From NCBI GenBank assembly GCA_963556495.2, contig OY747714.1, forward strand, positions 53,108,741 through 53,172,740: a DNA stretch of 64,000 nucleotides. Reading direction: 5' to 3'. This DNA is from Valencia hispanica. Lineage: Eukaryota > Chordata > Actinopteri > Cyprinodontiformes > Valenciidae. The notes beneath the pieces are model-generated. The model worked only from the letters and a program-made list of their open reading frames with translations. It did not search any database and was not told the DNA's origin. How positions within the stretch are numbered: the first letter of the stretch is position 1; each line of letters opens with the position of its first letter. A program made the position numbers and the translations under genes. Shown in pieces: positions 10,021-24,161 of this stretch.

Positions 10021-12020
10021 CAACAGAAGCTCTGAATGGGGGTGTGTGACTGATTACGCACCACGTGGCAGGCCCCGTTTAAATTTCCTGAAATTTTCTA
10101 GTTTATTTATTTATTTTTCTTCCGTCCACCTTAATGCGGGTCGTACCGTAGCATGCACCCCCACAATATATATATCAAAACGTGCGGCTCGATCTCGAGA
10201 TGGGTGCTATTACTTTTATAAGCGATTGGAGTTACCATGGCGACGTAATTAGCGAAAAACCACGCCCAAAAATCCCATAGGAATGAATGGAGTCCGGTGT
10301 CGGAGCGATCAAAAAAATCCACTTTTTTGAGGATTTACTGTGTCATCATACGTTCACTTAGAAAAACCATTAAAATCTCAGTTTGTAGGAATATCCGAGC
10401 ACTTTTCAGAAGTGAAGACGGGATGTTGATATCTGTTACGGTTTTTTCACAATGAGCCTCTGAGCGACCCAAAGTTTGCCTCAAATTTAAAAATTTAAAA
10501 ATTTTTCAGTGTAACTGCCGTTAAGTTAGAGTGCGAGACTTTGTCCGAGCTGGAACCCAAATTATTTTTTAACTCGTCGTCACGGTCACATATTTCCTTC
10601 TACTGAACTGATTTTCGCCCATGTGAAAGCCACGCCCGATGACATTCACACGATCTTTTCAAAATTTCTCTATGTCTCACCGTTTTCTCTCAGCGGACTT
10701 TCGTTTGCAAAAAATCAGACACATTTTGAGCAGATTTCAGAAAATCCCCCTATTGTTTAACATTGAGCAAGTCTGCCAATTTCTGAAGCTGGGGCTTGTG
10801 ACAAGACATTTTTCTCTCGTTCGTTCTTGGACTGTGAAATATGTAGAGAGTTGTGCTTTTCCATGATCGAAGACGAAACCCGGCTGTCACTGACGCTTCA
10901 AGAATTTTTTCAATACATCGCACGGTTTTTGAACAGCGGCAATTTGTTCGGAAGCCTTTTTGGGGTCAGAGATGGATTTAGAGCTTCAAAGTGGCTGACA
11001 TGTCAGAGACAAATTAGTCACGCTAAATTAGTCACGGCCATTAGTTGCCAAGCAACGGCACACCTGCACTTCTCAGGAGAGCCAGAGGTCATTAGAGTTC
11101 ATTCCAACTCTATTTGAACATGGATTTAGGCCTTCAGGTTTACCATAGGAGCTGTAGATTACTTTGTACTAATTCTGATTAGTGTGGAGTGCTCTTACAT
11201 GTCTTGAAACTGACTTTTGACCCACAAAATAAGACTCAAACAATATTTACAAAATAAAAGCCCTAAGATTTTGTATACAATATCACAGTACCCTATTATT
11301 TTACACTACTATTAAAGATCTATTACACATTTATTACTACTATTACACTACTCTCACATAGAGGTTCTCTCCGTCAGCGACTGACTCTGAAGGACTCCAT
11401 GTCTGTCTCTCAGCAGAGGGTCTGAAAGAACTGAGACATCAGCTGTCTGTGTGACGTTCTGTCAGTGGCAGCTGCGCTGCGGGAGCAGCGCTTTCTTAGA
11501 ACTTTCCTGTCTGTCTCTGTCTCTCTGTCAGCGACTGTCGAGCTGCGAATTGAGCGGTCCTAAAGGACTTTGTGTCCCTTTCTCTTTCTGTCTGTCTTTC
11601 TGTCTGTCTATCTGTCTGTCCCTCTAAGCAGCAGCTGCTCCTCCTGTCTCTTTGGAGAGGAGCCCATTAAAGGTCACGAAAGGTCAACTAAACGCTTATG
11701 AATTTAAGGCCTCAAAGAACTGGATTACTAATGGGAGAATAACTATATATTACGATCGATACTCAGCCAGCCTTAACTGACATCCATGTTGGACTTTCAC
11801 ATTAAGAGTCAAACAAGCTCTTCAAAATAAAAGCCCATAGATTTTCAATAGAATATCATAGCAGCATATTTTTTTACACTACTGCTGTCTGTCTGTGTCT
11901 CCCTGTCTCCCTGTCTCCCTGTCTGTCTTTCTGTCTGTCAGCGGCTGGTCGGCTGCTTACGCAGCACATCTATAGGACACTGTCTCGCTGTCTCTGTCTT
12001 TCTGTCTGTCTCTCTGTCTC

Positions 12021-12078
<58 letters not shown>
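12021..12078 (+). repeat. (TCTG)n microsatellite, unit 3
   Basis: About 58 bp of uninterrupted TCTG repeats (GACA family on the minus strand), followed by CCCTCTAAGCAGCAGCTG as in unit 1. Confidence 0.9.
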
Positions 12079-13005
12079 CCTCTAAGCAGCAGCTGCACCT
12101 CCTGTCTCTTTGGAGATGAGCCAGCGACTGACTCTGAAGGACTCCATGTCTGTCTCTCAGCTGAGGGTCCGCTGCGGAAGCAGCGGTCTGAAAGAACTTT
12201 TCTGCCTTTCTCTGTCTCTTTTTTTGCTGATTAGTGTGGGGTGCTTGTTCATGTCTTGAAACTGACATTTGGGTAGCTGTAGCTTCATTTCCAGTAATTC
12301 TGATTAGTGTGGAGTGCCTTTACATGTCTTGAAACTGACATTTGGGTAGCTGTAGCTTCATTTCCAGTGATTCTGATTAGTGTGGAGTGCTCCTACATGT
12401 CTTGAAATTGACTTTTGACCCACACTGTCTGAGGCTCTGTGGAGAACAGCTCATTAAAGGTCACTAAAGGTCATCATAACACTCTATGGACATGAATTTA
12501 AAGTCTGATAGAACAGTTGATTACCATTGGTGGTAGCGCAACATATGAATAAAGAGACTGAATCAGCCTCAACTGACATCCATGCTGGACTTTCAAAATA
12601 AGACTCAACAATCTCTTCAAAATTAAAGCCCTCTGATCTTCAATACAATATCACAGGACCCTATTGTTTTAAACTATTGCTGTCTTGCTGTCTGTCTGTC
12701 TGACTGCCTGTAAGCCGAGCATCAGCTGATTGGGTCACACACACATGCACCTGTGACTTTGCTGTTACTTAGCAACAGCACAGCTGGCCTCTGAGGAGAA
12801 CAAAAGGTCTCTTAAGGTCATTAGAACTCTATTTAGACATGGAGTTAAGGCCTGTTAGATTAATGGATTACCCTTCAGAGGATTTCATTATACATATGAT
12901 ATTCAATCAGCCTTAACTGACATCCATGATGGACTTTCAAAATAAGACTCAAACAAGCTCTTCAAAATAAAAGCCTTAAGATTTTCTATAGAAGATTCAT
13001 AGGGG

Positions 13006-13475
13006 TTGTCTGTCTGTCTCTCTGTCTGTCTCTTTCACTCTGTCTGTCTCTGTCAATCTCTCTGTCTGTCTCTTTCACTCTGTCTGTCTCTTTCACTCTG
13101 TCTGTCTCTGTCCATCTCTCTGTCTGTCTCTTTCTCTCTGTCTGTCTCTCTTTCTGTCTCTTTGTCTGTCTTTCTCTGTCTCTTTGTCTGTCTCTTTCTC
13201 TCTGTCTGTCTCTGTCCGTCTCTCTGTCTGTCTCTTTGTCTGTCTTTCTCTGTCTCTGTCCGTCTCTCTGTCTGTCTCTCTTTCTGTCTCTTTGTCTGTC
13301 TTTCTCTGTCTGCCCGTCTCTGTCTCTCTGTCAGTGACTGTGGAGCTGAGAATTGAGCGGTCTTAAAGGACTTTGTGTCCCTGTCTCTGTCTCTCTTTCT
13401 GTCTCTTTGTCTGTCTTTCTCTGTCTCTTTCTGTCTCCCTGTCTGTCTCTGTCTGCCCGTCTCTGTCTCTCTGTC
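13006..13475 (+). repeat. Pyrimidine tract (bipartite), unit 4
   Basis: Two T/C-rich stretches are split by a 48-bp copy of the CAGTGACTGTGGAGC segment, so the tract and its right flank were duplicated together. TTTCACTC words, rare elsewhere, recur here and in unit 6. Confidence 0.85.
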
Positions 13476-13730
13476 AGTGACTGTGGAGCTGAGAATTGAG
13501 CGGTCTTAAAGGACTTTGTGTCCCTGTCTCTCTCTCTCTTTCTGTCTATAAGTTAGTTGACTTAATAGGCACATTCTTTATTCTGGCCACAACTACATTT
13601 CCCATAATGCTTCAGCAATTACATTGTCCATTCATTTCTAAGCACATTGCTGCCTGGGCTTTTAAAACAGACCGCTTATCTGACTTAGGAGAGTATTCTA
13701 ACACATAGAAAAGTATTCACACCCCTTACC

Positions 13731-14606
13731 TAATATTATGCTACTTAGCATTATTAAGCTAGTTAGCATTAGCATGCTAGCTATTTTTAGCATTTTAGCT
13801 AAATTTGGGTTTTTGACTAACTTTTCGTGCTGATTCCTCTGATGCTAATGATAACATGTTAGCTAGCATTAGCATGCTAGTTAGCATTAGCATGCTAGCT
13901 CATGTTAGCATTGTAGCTAATTTTTCAAATTTTCTTAACTTTTCGTAGTGATTACGTTGTAGCTAATGATTACATGTTAGCTAGCATTAGCATGCTAGTT
14001 AGCATTAGCATGCTAGCACATTTTAGCATTTTAGCTATTTTTTTGAATTTTCTTAACTTTTCACTGTTATTACGTTGCAGCTAATGATTACATGTTAGTT
14101 AGCATGCGCATGCTAGTTAGCATTAGCATGCTAGCTACTTTTAGAATTTTAGCTAATTTTTCAACATTTCTTAACTTTTCGTAGTGATTATGTTGCAGCT
14201 AATGATTAGATGTTAGCTAGCATTAGCATGCTAGTTAGCATTAGCATGCTAGCTCATTTTAGCATTTTAGCTAATTTTTGAATTTTGCTTAACTTTTTTC
14301 ACTCTGCTTCAAGGCTTTTAATAACATGCTAGCTAGCATTAGCATGCTAGCTCGTATTAGCATTTTTGCTAATTTTTGAATTTTGCTTAACTTTTTTTAC
14401 TCATTGCTTTGAGGCTGTTGATAACATGCTAGTTAGCATTAGTATGCTAGCTCATGTTAGCATTTTTGCTAATTTTTGAATTTTGCTAAACTTTTTTTAC
14501 TCATTGCTTCGAGGCTGTTGATAACATGCTAGTTAGCATTAGCATGCTAGCTCATGTTAGCATTTTAGCTATTTTTTAAATTTGGCATTAGCATGCTAGG
14601 CTAGGC
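13731..14606 (+). repeat. Minisatellite, unit 4
   Basis: Block order closely follows 21141-22018 (unit 6), including the rare GCTAGCTACTTTTAGAATT variant, which suggests exchange between units 4 and 6. Confidence 0.85.
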
Positions 14607-17298
14607 AACAGAACCTCTGATTGGGGGTGTGTGACTGATTACGCACCATGTGGCAGGCCCCGTTTAAATTTCCTGAAATTTTCTAGTTTATTTATTTATT
14701 TTTCTTCCGTCCACCGGAATGCGGGTCGTACCGTAGCATGCACCCCCACAATATATATATCAAAACGTGCGGCTCGATCTCGAGATGGGTGCTATTACTT
14801 TTATAAGCGATTGGAGTTACCATGGCGACGTAATTAGCGAAAAACCACGCCCAAAAATCCCATAGGAATGAATGGAGTCCGGTGTCGGAGCGATCCAAAA
14901 AATCCACTTTTTTGAGGATTTACTGTGTCATCATACGTTCACTTAGAAAAACCATTGAAATCTCAGTTTGTAGGAATATCCGAGCACTTTTCAGAAGTGA
15001 AGACGGGATGTTGATATCTGTTACGGTTTTTTCACAATGAGCCTCTGAGCGACCCAAAGTTTGCCTCAAATTAAAAAATTTAAAAAATTTTCAGTGTAAC
15101 TGCCGTTAAGTTAGAGTGCGAGACTTTGTCCGAGCTGGAACCCAAATTATTTTTTAACTCGTCGTCACGGTCACATATTTCCTTCTACTGATCTGATTTT
15201 CGCCCATGTGAAAGCCACGCCCGATGACATTCACACGATCTTTTCAAAATTTCTCTATGTCTCACCGTTTTCTCTCAGCGGACTTTCGTTTGCAAAAAAT
15301 CAGACACATTTTGAGCAGATTTCAGAAAATCCCCCTATTGTTTAACATTGAGCAAGTCTGACAGTTTCTGAAGCTGGGGCTTGTGACAAGACATTTTTAA
15401 CTCGTTCGTTCTCGGACTCTGAAATATGTAGAGAGTTGTGCTTTTCCATGATCGAAGGCGAAACCCGGCTCTCACTGACGCTTCAAGAATTTTTTCGATA
15501 CATCGCACGGTTTTTGAACAGCGGAAATTTGTTCGGAAGCCTTTTTGGGGTCAGAGATGGATTTAGAGCCTCAAAGTGGCTGACATGTCAGAGACAAATT
15601 AGTCACGCTAAATTAGTCACGGCCATTAGTTGCCAAGCAACGGCACACCTGCACTTCTCAGGAGAGCCAGAGGTCATTAGAGTTCATTCCAACTCTATTT
15701 GAACATGGATTTAGGCCTTCAGGTTTACCATAGGAGCTGTAGATTACTTTGTACTAATTCTGATTAGTGTGGAGTGCTCTTACATGTCTTGAAACTGACT
15801 TTTGACCCACAAAATAAGACTCAAACAATATTTACAAAATAAAAGCCCTAAGATTTTGTATACAATATCACAGTACCCTATTATTTTACACTACTATTAA
15901 AGATCTATTACACATTTATTACTACTATTACACTACTCTCACATAGAGGTTCTCTCCGTCAGCGACTGACTCTGAAGGACTCCATGTCTGTGTCTCAGCG
16001 GAGGGTCCGCTGCGGAAGCAGCGGTCTGAAAGAACTGAGACATCAGCTGTCTGTGTGACGTTCTGTCAGTGGAAGCTGCGCTGGGGAAGCAGCGCTCTCC
16101 AAGAATTTTTCTGCCTTTCTCTTTCTCTTTTTTTTCTGATTAGTGTGGAGTGCTTGTTAATGTCTTGAAACTGACATTTGGGTAGATGTAGATTCATTTC
16201 CAGTAATTCTGATTAGTGTGGAGTGCTCATACATGTCTTGAAATTGACTACGACCCACAAAATAAGACTCAAACAATATTTGCAAAATAAAAGCCATAAG
16301 ATTTTTGATACAATATCACAGTGCCCTTTTGTTTTACACTACTATTAAAGATCTATTACATATTTATTACTACTATTACACTACTCTCACATAGAGGTTC
16401 TCTCCGTCAGCGACTGACTCTGAAGGACTCCATGTCTGTCTCTCAGCGGAGGGTCCGCTGCGGAAGCAGCGGTCTGAAAGAAATTTTCTGCCTTTCTCTG
16501 TCTCTTTTTTTTCTGATTAGTGTGGAGTGCTTGTTCATGTCTTGAAACTGACATTTGGGTAGCTGTAGCTTCATTTCCACTAATTCTGATTAGTGTGGAG
16601 TGCTCATACATGTCTTGAAACTGACATTTGGGTAGCTGTAGATTCATTTCCAGTAATTCTGATTAGTGTGGAGTGCTCATACATGTCTTGAAATTGACTT
16701 TTGACCCACTCTGTCTGAGGCTCTGTGGAGAACAGCTCATTAAAGGTCACTAAAGGTCATCATAACACTCTATGGACATGAATTTAAGGTCTGATAGAAC
16801 AGTTGATTACCATTGGTGGTAGCGCAACATATGAATAAAGAGACTGAATAAGCCTCAACTGACATCCATACTGGACTTTCAAAATAAGACTCAAATAATA
16901 TCTTCAAAATAATAGCCCTCTGATCTTCAATACAATATCACAGGACCCTATTGTTTTAAACTATTGCTCTCTTTCTGTCTGTCTGTCTGTCTGACTGCCT
17001 GTAAGCCGAGCATCAGCTGATTGGGTCACACACACATGCACCTGTGACTTTGCTGTTACTTAGCAACAGCACAGCTGGCCTCTGAGGAGAACAAAAGGTC
17101 TCTTAAGGTCATTAGAACTCTCTTTAGACATGGAGTTAAGGCCTGTTAGATTAATGGATTACCCTTCAGAGGATTTCATTATACATATGATATTCAATCA
17201 GCCTGAACTGACATCCATGATGGACTTTCAAAATAAGACTCAAACAAGCTCTTCAAAATAAAAGCCCTCAGATTTTCTATAGAAGATTCATAGGGGTT

Positions 17299-17620
17299 GT
17301 CTGTCTGTCTCTCTGTCTGTCTCTTTCTCTCTGTCTGTCTCTCTTTCTGTCTCTTTGTCTGTCTTTCTCTGTCTCTTTCTGTCTCTCTGTCTGTCTCTGT
17401 CTCTCTTTCTGTCTCTGTCTGTCTCTCTTTCTGTCTCCCTGTCTGTCTTTCTCTGTCTCTGTCTGTCTCTGTCTCTCTTTCTGTCTCTGTCTGTCTCTCT
17501 TTCTGTCTGTCTTTCTCTGTCTCTGTCTGTCTCTGTCTCTCTTTCTGTCTCTTTGTCTGTCTTTCTCTGTCTCTTTCTGTCTCCCTGTCTGTGTCTGTCT
17601 GCCCGTCTCTGTCTCTCTGT
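17299..17620 (+). repeat. Pyrimidine tract, unit 5
   Basis: About 322 bp of TGTC/TCTC words. Its right end, with GTGTCTGTCTGCCCGTC, matches units 3 and 8 rather than the adjacent units 4 and 6. Confidence 0.85.
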
Positions 17621-17875
17621 CAGTGACTGTCGAGCTGCGAATTGAGCGGTCTTAAAGGACTTTGTGTCCCTGTCTCTCTCTCTCTTTCTGTCTATAAGTT
17701 AGTTGACTTAATAGGCACATTCTTTACTCTGGCCACAACTCCATTTCCAATAATGCTTCAGCAAATACATTGTCCATTCATTTCTAAGCACATTGTTGCC
17801 TGGGCTTTTAAAACAGACCGCTTATCTGACTTAGGAGAGTATTCTAACACATAGAAAAGTATTCACACCCCTTAC

Positions 17876-18539
17876 CTAATATTATGCTACTTAGCATTAT
17901 TAAGCTAGTTAGCATTAGCATGCTAGCTATTTGTAGCATTTTAGCTAAATTTGGGTTTTTGACTAACTTTTCGTGCTGATTCCTCTGATGCTAATGATAA
18001 CATGTTAGCTAGCATTAGCATGCTAGTTAGCATTAGCATGCTAGCTCATGTTAGCATTTTAGCAAATTTTTCAAATTTTCTTAACTTTTCGTAGTGATTA
18101 CGTTGTAGCTAATGATTACATGTTAGCTAGCATTAGCATGCTAGTTAGCATTAGCATGCTAGCTAATTTTAGAATTTTAGCTAATTTTTCAACATTTCTT
18201 AACTTTTCGTAGTGATTATGTTGCAGCTTTTGATTACATGTTAGCTAGCATTAGCATGCTAGTTAGCATTAGCATGCTAGCTCATGTTAGCATTTTTGCT
18301 AATTTTTCAAATTTTCTTAACTTTTCGTACTGATTACGTTGTAGCTAATGATTACATGTTAGCTAGCATTAGCATGCTAGCTCATGTTAGCATTTTAGCT
18401 AATTTTTGAATTTTGCTTAACTTTTTTCCCTCATTGCTTCAAGGCTATTAATAACATGCTAGCTATCATTAGCATGCTAGTTAGCATTAGCATGCTAGCT
18501 CATGTTAGCATTTTAGCTATTTTTTTAATTTGTTCTAGG
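17876..18539 (+). repeat. Minisatellite, unit 5
   Basis: At 664 bp this is a shortened version of the unit 3/8 array, with the same TTTGTTCTAGG terminus and the same GCTATCATTAGCATGC variant near the right end. Confidence 0.85.
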
Positions 18540-20697
18540 CAACAGAAGCTCTGAATGGGGGTGTGTGACTGATTACGCACCACGTGGCAGGCCCCGTTTA
18601 AATTTCCTGAAATTTTCTAGTTTATTTATTTATTTTTCTTCCGTCCACCTTAATGCGGGTCGTACCGTAGCATGCACCCCCACAATATATATATCAAAAC
18701 GTGCGGCTCGATCTCGAGATGGGTGCTATTACTTTTATAAGCGATTGGAGTTACCATGGCGACGTAATTAGCGAAAAACCACGCCCAAAAATCCCATAGG
18801 AATGAATGGAGTCCGGTGTCGGAGCGATCAAAAAAATCCACTTTTTTGAGGATTTACTGTGTCATCATACGTTCACTTAGAAAAACCATTAAAATCTCAG
18901 TTTGTAGGAATATCCGAGCACTTTTCAGAAGTGAAGACGGGATGTTGATATCTGTTACGGTTTTTTCACAATGAGCCTCTGAGCGACCCAAAGTTTGCCT
19001 CAAATTTAAAAATTTAAAAATTTTTCAGTGTAACTGCCGTTAAGTTAGAGTGTGAGACTTTGTCCGAGCTGGAACCCAAATTATTTTTTAACTCGCCGTC
19101 ACGGTCACATATTTCGTTCTATTGAACTGATTTTCGCCCATGTGAAAGCCACGCCCGATGACATTCACACGATCTTTTCAAAATTTCTCTATGTCTCACC
19201 GTTTTCTCTCAGCGGACTTTCGTTTGCAAAAAATCAGACACATTTTGAGCAGATTTCAGAAGAGCAGCGTATACTTTAACATTGAGAAAGTCTGAAGCTG
19301 CACATTGTGACAAGACATTTCTCTCTCGTTCGTTCTCGGACTGTGAAATATGTAGAGAGTTGTGCTTTTCCATGATCGAAGACGAAACCCGGCTCTCACT
19401 GACGCTTCAAGAATTTTTTCGATATCTCGCACGGTTTTCGAACAGCGGCAATTTGTTCGGAGCCGTTTTTGTGGTCAGAGATGGATTTAGAGCTTCAAAG
19501 TGGCTGACATGTCAGAGACAAATTAGTCACGCTAAATTAGTCACGGCCATTAGTTGCCAAGCAACGGCACACCTGCACTTCTCAGGAGAGCCAGAGGTCA
19601 TTAGAGTTCATTCCAACTCTATTGGAACATGGATTTAGGCCTTCAGGTTTACCATAGAAGCTGTAGATTTGTTTCTAGTAATTCTGATTAGTGTGGAGTG
19701 CTCTTACATGTCTTGAACCTGACTTTTGACCCACAAAATAAGACTCAAACAATATTTACAAAATAAAAGCCCTAAGATTTTTTATACAATATCACAGTAC
19801 CCTATTATATTACACTACTATTAAAGATCTATTACATATTTATTACTACTATTACACTACTCTCACATAGAGGTTCTCTCCGTCAGCGACTGACTCTGAA
19901 GGACTCCATGTCTGTCTCTCAGCGGAGGGTCCGCTGCGGAAGCAGCGGTCTGAAAGAACTTTTCTGCCTTTCTCTGTCTCTTTTTTCTCTGATTAGTGTG
20001 GAGTGCTTGTTCATGTCTTGAAACTGACATTTGGGTAGCTGTAGATTCATTTCCAGTAATTCTGATTAGTGTGGAGTGCTCATACATGTCTTGAAATTGA
20101 CTTTTGACCCACACTGTCTGAGGCTCTGTGGAGAAGAGCTCATTAAAGGTCACTAAAGGTCATCATAACACTCTATGGACATTAATTTAAGGTCTGATAG
20201 AACAGTTGATCACCATTGGTGGTAGCGCAACATATGAATAAAGAGACTGAATCAGCCTCAACTGACATCCATGCTGGACTTTCAAAATAAGACTCAAATA
20301 ATCTCTTCAAAATAAAAGCCCTCTGATCTTCAATACAATATCACAGGACCCTATTGTTTTAAACTATTGCTGTGTTTCTGTCTGTCTGTCTGACTGCCTG
20401 TAAGCCGAGCATCAGCTGATTGGGTCACACACACATGCACCTGTGACTTTGCTGTTACTTAGCAACAGCACAGCTGGCCTCTGAGGAGAACAAAAGGTCA
20501 CTTAAGGTCATTAGAACTCTATTTAGACATGGAGTTAAGGCCTGTTAGATTAATGGATTACCCTTCAGAGGATTTCATTATACATATGATATTCAATCAG
20601 CCTTAACTGACATCCATGATGGACTTTCAAAATAAGACTCAAACAAGCACTTCAAAATAAAAGCCTTCAGATTTTCTATAGAAGATTCATAGGGGTT

Positions 20698-20886
20698 GTC
20701 TGTCTGTCTGTCTCTCTGTCTGTCTCTTTCTCTCTGTCTCTTTCACTCTGTCTGTCTCTTTCTCTCTGTCTGTCTCTGTCCGTCTCTCTGTCTGTCTCTG
20801 TTTCTCTTTCTGTCTCTTTGTCTGTCTTTCTCTGTCTCTTTCTGTCTCCCTGTCTGTCTCTGTCTGCCCGTCTCTGTCTCTCTGTC
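20698..20886 (+). repeat. Pyrimidine tract, unit 6
   Basis: A short tract of about 189 bp with TTTCACTC words shared with unit 4. Confidence 0.85.
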
Positions 20887-21140
20887 AGTGACTGTGGAGC
20901 TGAGAATTGAGCGGTCTTAAAGGACTTTGTGTCCCTGTCTCTCTCTCTCTTTCTGTCTATAAGTTAGTTGACTTAATAGGCACATTCTTTGTTCTGGCCA
21001 CAACTACATTTCCCATAATGCTTCAGCAATTACATTGTCCATTCATTTCTAAGCACATTGCTGCCTGGGCTTTTAAAAGAGACCGCCTATCTGACTTAGG
21101 AGAGTATTCTAACACATAGAAAAGTATTCACACCCCTTAC

Positions 21141-22018
21141 CTAATATTATGCTACTTAGCATTATTAAGCTAGTTAGCATTAGCATGCTAGCTATTTTTA
21201 GCATTTTAGCTAAATTTGGGTTTTTGACTAACTTTTCGTGCTGATTCCTCTGATGCTAATGATAACATGTTAGCTAGCATTAGCATGCTAGTTAGCATTA
21301 GCATGCTAGCTCATGTTAGCATTTTAGCTAATTTTTCAAATTTTCTTAACTTTTCGTAGTGATTACGTTGTAGCTTATGATTACATGTTAGCTAGCATTA
21401 GCATGCTAGTTAGCATTAGCATGCTAGCACATTTTAGCATTTTAGCTATTTTTTTGAATTTTCTTAACTTTTCACTGTTATTACGTTGCAGCTAATGATT
21501 ACATGTTAGTTAGCATGCGCATGCTAGTTAGCATTAGCATGCTAGCTACTTTTAGAATTTTAGCTAATTTTTCAACATTTCTTAACTTTTCGTAGTGATT
21601 ATGTTGCAGCTAATGATTAGATGTTAGCTAGCATTAGCATGCTAGTTAGCATTAGCATGCTAGCTCATTTTAGCATTTTAGCTAATTTTTGAATTTTACT
21701 TAACTTTTTTCACTCATTGCTTCAAGGCTTTTAATAACATGCTAGCTAGCATTAGCATGCTAGCTCGTATTAGCATTTTTGCTAATTTTTGAATTTTGCT
21801 TAACTTTTTTTACTCATTGCTTTGAGGCAGTTGATAACATGCTAGTTAGCATTAGCATGCTAGCTCATGTTAGCATTTTTGCTAATTTTTGAATTTTGCT
21901 GAACTTTTTTTACTCATTGCTTCGAGGCTGTTGATAACATGCTAGTTAGCATTAGCATGCTAGCTCATGTTAGCATTTTAGCTATTTTTTAAATTTGCCA
22001 TTAGCATGCTAGGCTAGG
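21141..22018 (+). repeat. Minisatellite, unit 6
   Basis: 878 bp, closest to unit 4. It ends GCCATTAGCATGCTAGGCTAGG before the core. Confidence 0.85.
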
Positions 22019-22100
22019 CAACAGAACCTCTGATTGGGGGTGTGTGACGGATTACGCACCACGTGGCAGGCCCCGTTTAAATTTCCTGAAATTTTCTAGT

Positions 22101-22370
22101 TAGGGGCCTGCCAATGCAATGCAGGGAGAAGCAGAGCATTGCATTGCGAAGCAATGCAATGCACTGCCTCCCATGCAATTGCATGGCAAGGCACCTATTA
22201 TTCTACACCTCTAAACTGGACTCTTTATTATTTATTAGGGGCCTGCCAATGCAATGCAGGGAGAAGCAGAGCATTGCATTGCGAAGCAATGCAATGCACT
22301 GCCTCCCATGCAATTGCATGGCAAGGCACCTATTATTCTACACCTCTAAACTGGACTCTTTATTATTTAT
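22101..22370 (+). repeat. Tandem pair of 135-bp GCAATGC palindromic inserts, unit 6
   Basis: Copies begin at 22101 and 22236 and look the same as the pair in unit 2. A shared tandem pair implies descent or conversion from one event rather than two independent duplications. Confidence 0.75.
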
Positions 22371-24161
22371 TTATTTATTTTTCTTCCGTCCACCTTAATG
22401 CGGGTCGTACCGTAGCATGCACCCCCACAATATATATATCAAAACGTGCGGCTCGATCTCGAGATGGGTGCTATTACTTTTATAAGCGATTGGAGTTACC
22501 ATGGCGACGTAATTAGCGAAAAACCACGCCCAAAAATCCCATAGGAATGAATGGAGTCCGGTGTCGGAGCGATCAAAAAAATCCACTTTTTTGAGGATTT
22601 ACTGTGTCATCATACGTTCACTTAGAAAAACCATTAAAATCTCAGTTTGTAGGAATATCCGAGCACTTTTCAGAAGTGAAGACGGGATGTTGATATCTGT
22701 TACGGTTTTTTCACAATGAGCCTCTGAGCGACCCAAAGTTTGCCTCAAATTTAAAAATTTAAAAATTTTTCAGTGTAACTGCCGTTAAGTTAGAGTGCGA
22801 GACTTTGTCCGAGCTGGAACCCAAATTATTTTTTTACTCGTCGTCACGGTCACATATTTCCTTCTACTGAACTGATTTTCGCCCATGTGAAAGCCACGCC
22901 CGATGACATTCACACGATCTTTTCAAAATTTCTCTATGTCTCACCGTTTTCTCTCAGCGGACTTTCGTTTGCAAAAAATCAGACACATTTTGAGCAGATT
23001 TCAGAAAATCCCCCTATTGTTTAACATTGAGCAAGTCGGACAGTTTCTGAAGCTGGGGCTTGTGACAAGACATTTTTAACTCGTTTGTTCTCGGACTCTG
23101 AAATATGTAGAGAGTTGTGCTTTTCCATGATCGAAGGCGAAACCCGGCTCTCACTGACGCTTCAAGAATTTTTTCGATACATCGCACGGTTTTTGAACAG
23201 CGGCAATTTGTTCGGAAGCCTTTTTGGGGTCAGAGATGGATTTAGAGCTTCAAAGTGGCTGACATGTCAGAGACAAATTAGTCACGCTAAATTAGTCACG
23301 GCCATTAGTTGCCAAGCAACGGCACACCTGCACTTCTCAGGAGAGCCAGAGGTCATTAGAGTTCATTCCAACTCTATTTGAACATGGATTTAGGCCTTCA
23401 GGTTTACCATAGAAGCTGTAGATTACTTTATACTAATTCTGATTAGTGTGGAGTGCTCTTACATGTCTTGAAACTGACTTTTGACCCACAAAATAAGACT
23501 CAAACAATATTTACAAAATAAAAGCCCTAAGATTTTGTATACAATATCACAGTACCCTATTATTTTACACTACTATTAAAGATCTGTTACACATTTATTA
23601 CTACTATTACACTACTCTCACATAGAGGTTCTCTCCGTCAGCGACTGACTCTGAAGGACTCCATGTCTGTCTCTCAGCGGAGGGTCCGCTGCGGAAGCAG
23701 CGGTCTGAAAGAACTTTTCTGCCTTTCTCTGTCTCTTTTTTTTCTGATTAGTGTGGAGTGCTCATACATGTCTTGAAACTGACATTTGGGTAGCTGTAGA
23801 TTCATTTCCAGTAATTCTGATTAGTGTGGAGTGCTCATACATGTCTTGAAAGTGACTTTTGACCCACACTGTCTGATCAGCTGATTGGGTCACACACACA
23901 TGCACCTGTGACTTTGCTGTTACTTAGCAACAGCACAGCTGGCCTCTGAGGAGAACAAAAGGTCTCGTAAGGTCATTAGAACTCTATTTAGACATGGAGT
24001 TAAGGCCTGTTAGATTAATGGATTACCCTTCAGAGGATTTCATCGTACATATGATATTCAATCAGCCTTAACTGACATCCATGATGGACTTTCAAAATAA
24101 GACTCAAACAAGCTCTTCAAAATAAAAGCCTTCAGATTTTCCATAGAAGACTCATAGGGGT

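Larger units (their letters stand above)
8131..12836 (+). repeat. Macrosatellite unit 3
   Basis: This is the longest unit (4.7 kb). Modules: head 8131-8300, pyrimidine tract 8301-8748, minisatellite 9003-10020, type A core 10030-11130, then three distal copies to 12836. A hairpin GCGCTGC-GGGA-GCAGCGC lies at 11474-11491 and the usual CCGCTGC form at 12169-12186. A GTCT run is at 12021-12078, and three 73-bp subrepeats start at 12227, 12300 and 12373. From about 7.9 to 10.09 kb it is almost identical to unit 8 at a constant offset of 19131 bp. Confidence 0.9.
12837..17127 (+). repeat. Macrosatellite unit 4
   Basis: Modules: head 12837-13005, pyrimidine tract 13006-13475, minisatellite 13731-14606, core 14615-15714, and distal copies to 17127. 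The segment containing TGAGAATTGAGCGGTCTTAAAGG that follows the tract is duplicated (about 13332-13380 and 13476-13530). Three hairpins occur: 16007-16024 and 16455-16472 are perfect, and 16078-16095 has a G-G mismatch at the loop-closing pair. Confidence 0.9.
17128..20526 (+). repeat. Macrosatellite unit 5 (A/B mosaic core)
   Basis: Modules: head 17128-17298, pyrimidine tract 17299-17620, minisatellite 17876-18539, core 18549-19638, and distal modules to 20526 (hairpin 19931-19948). The left half of the core matches type A units. The right half, from about 19255, carries the type B sequence with GAGCAGCGTATACTTTAAC and CTGCACATTGTGAC, otherwise seen in units 8 and 11. It is therefore a recombinant core. 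Confidence 0.85.
20527..23991 (+). repeat. Macrosatellite unit 6
   Basis: Modules: head 20527-20697, pyrimidine tract 20698-20886, minisatellite 21141-22018, core 22028-23392 with two tandem 135-bp palindromic inserts, and one distal module to 23991 with a hairpin at 23686-23703. The insert pair matches unit 2, while the minisatellite matches unit 4, so different segments have different closest relatives. Confidence 0.9.
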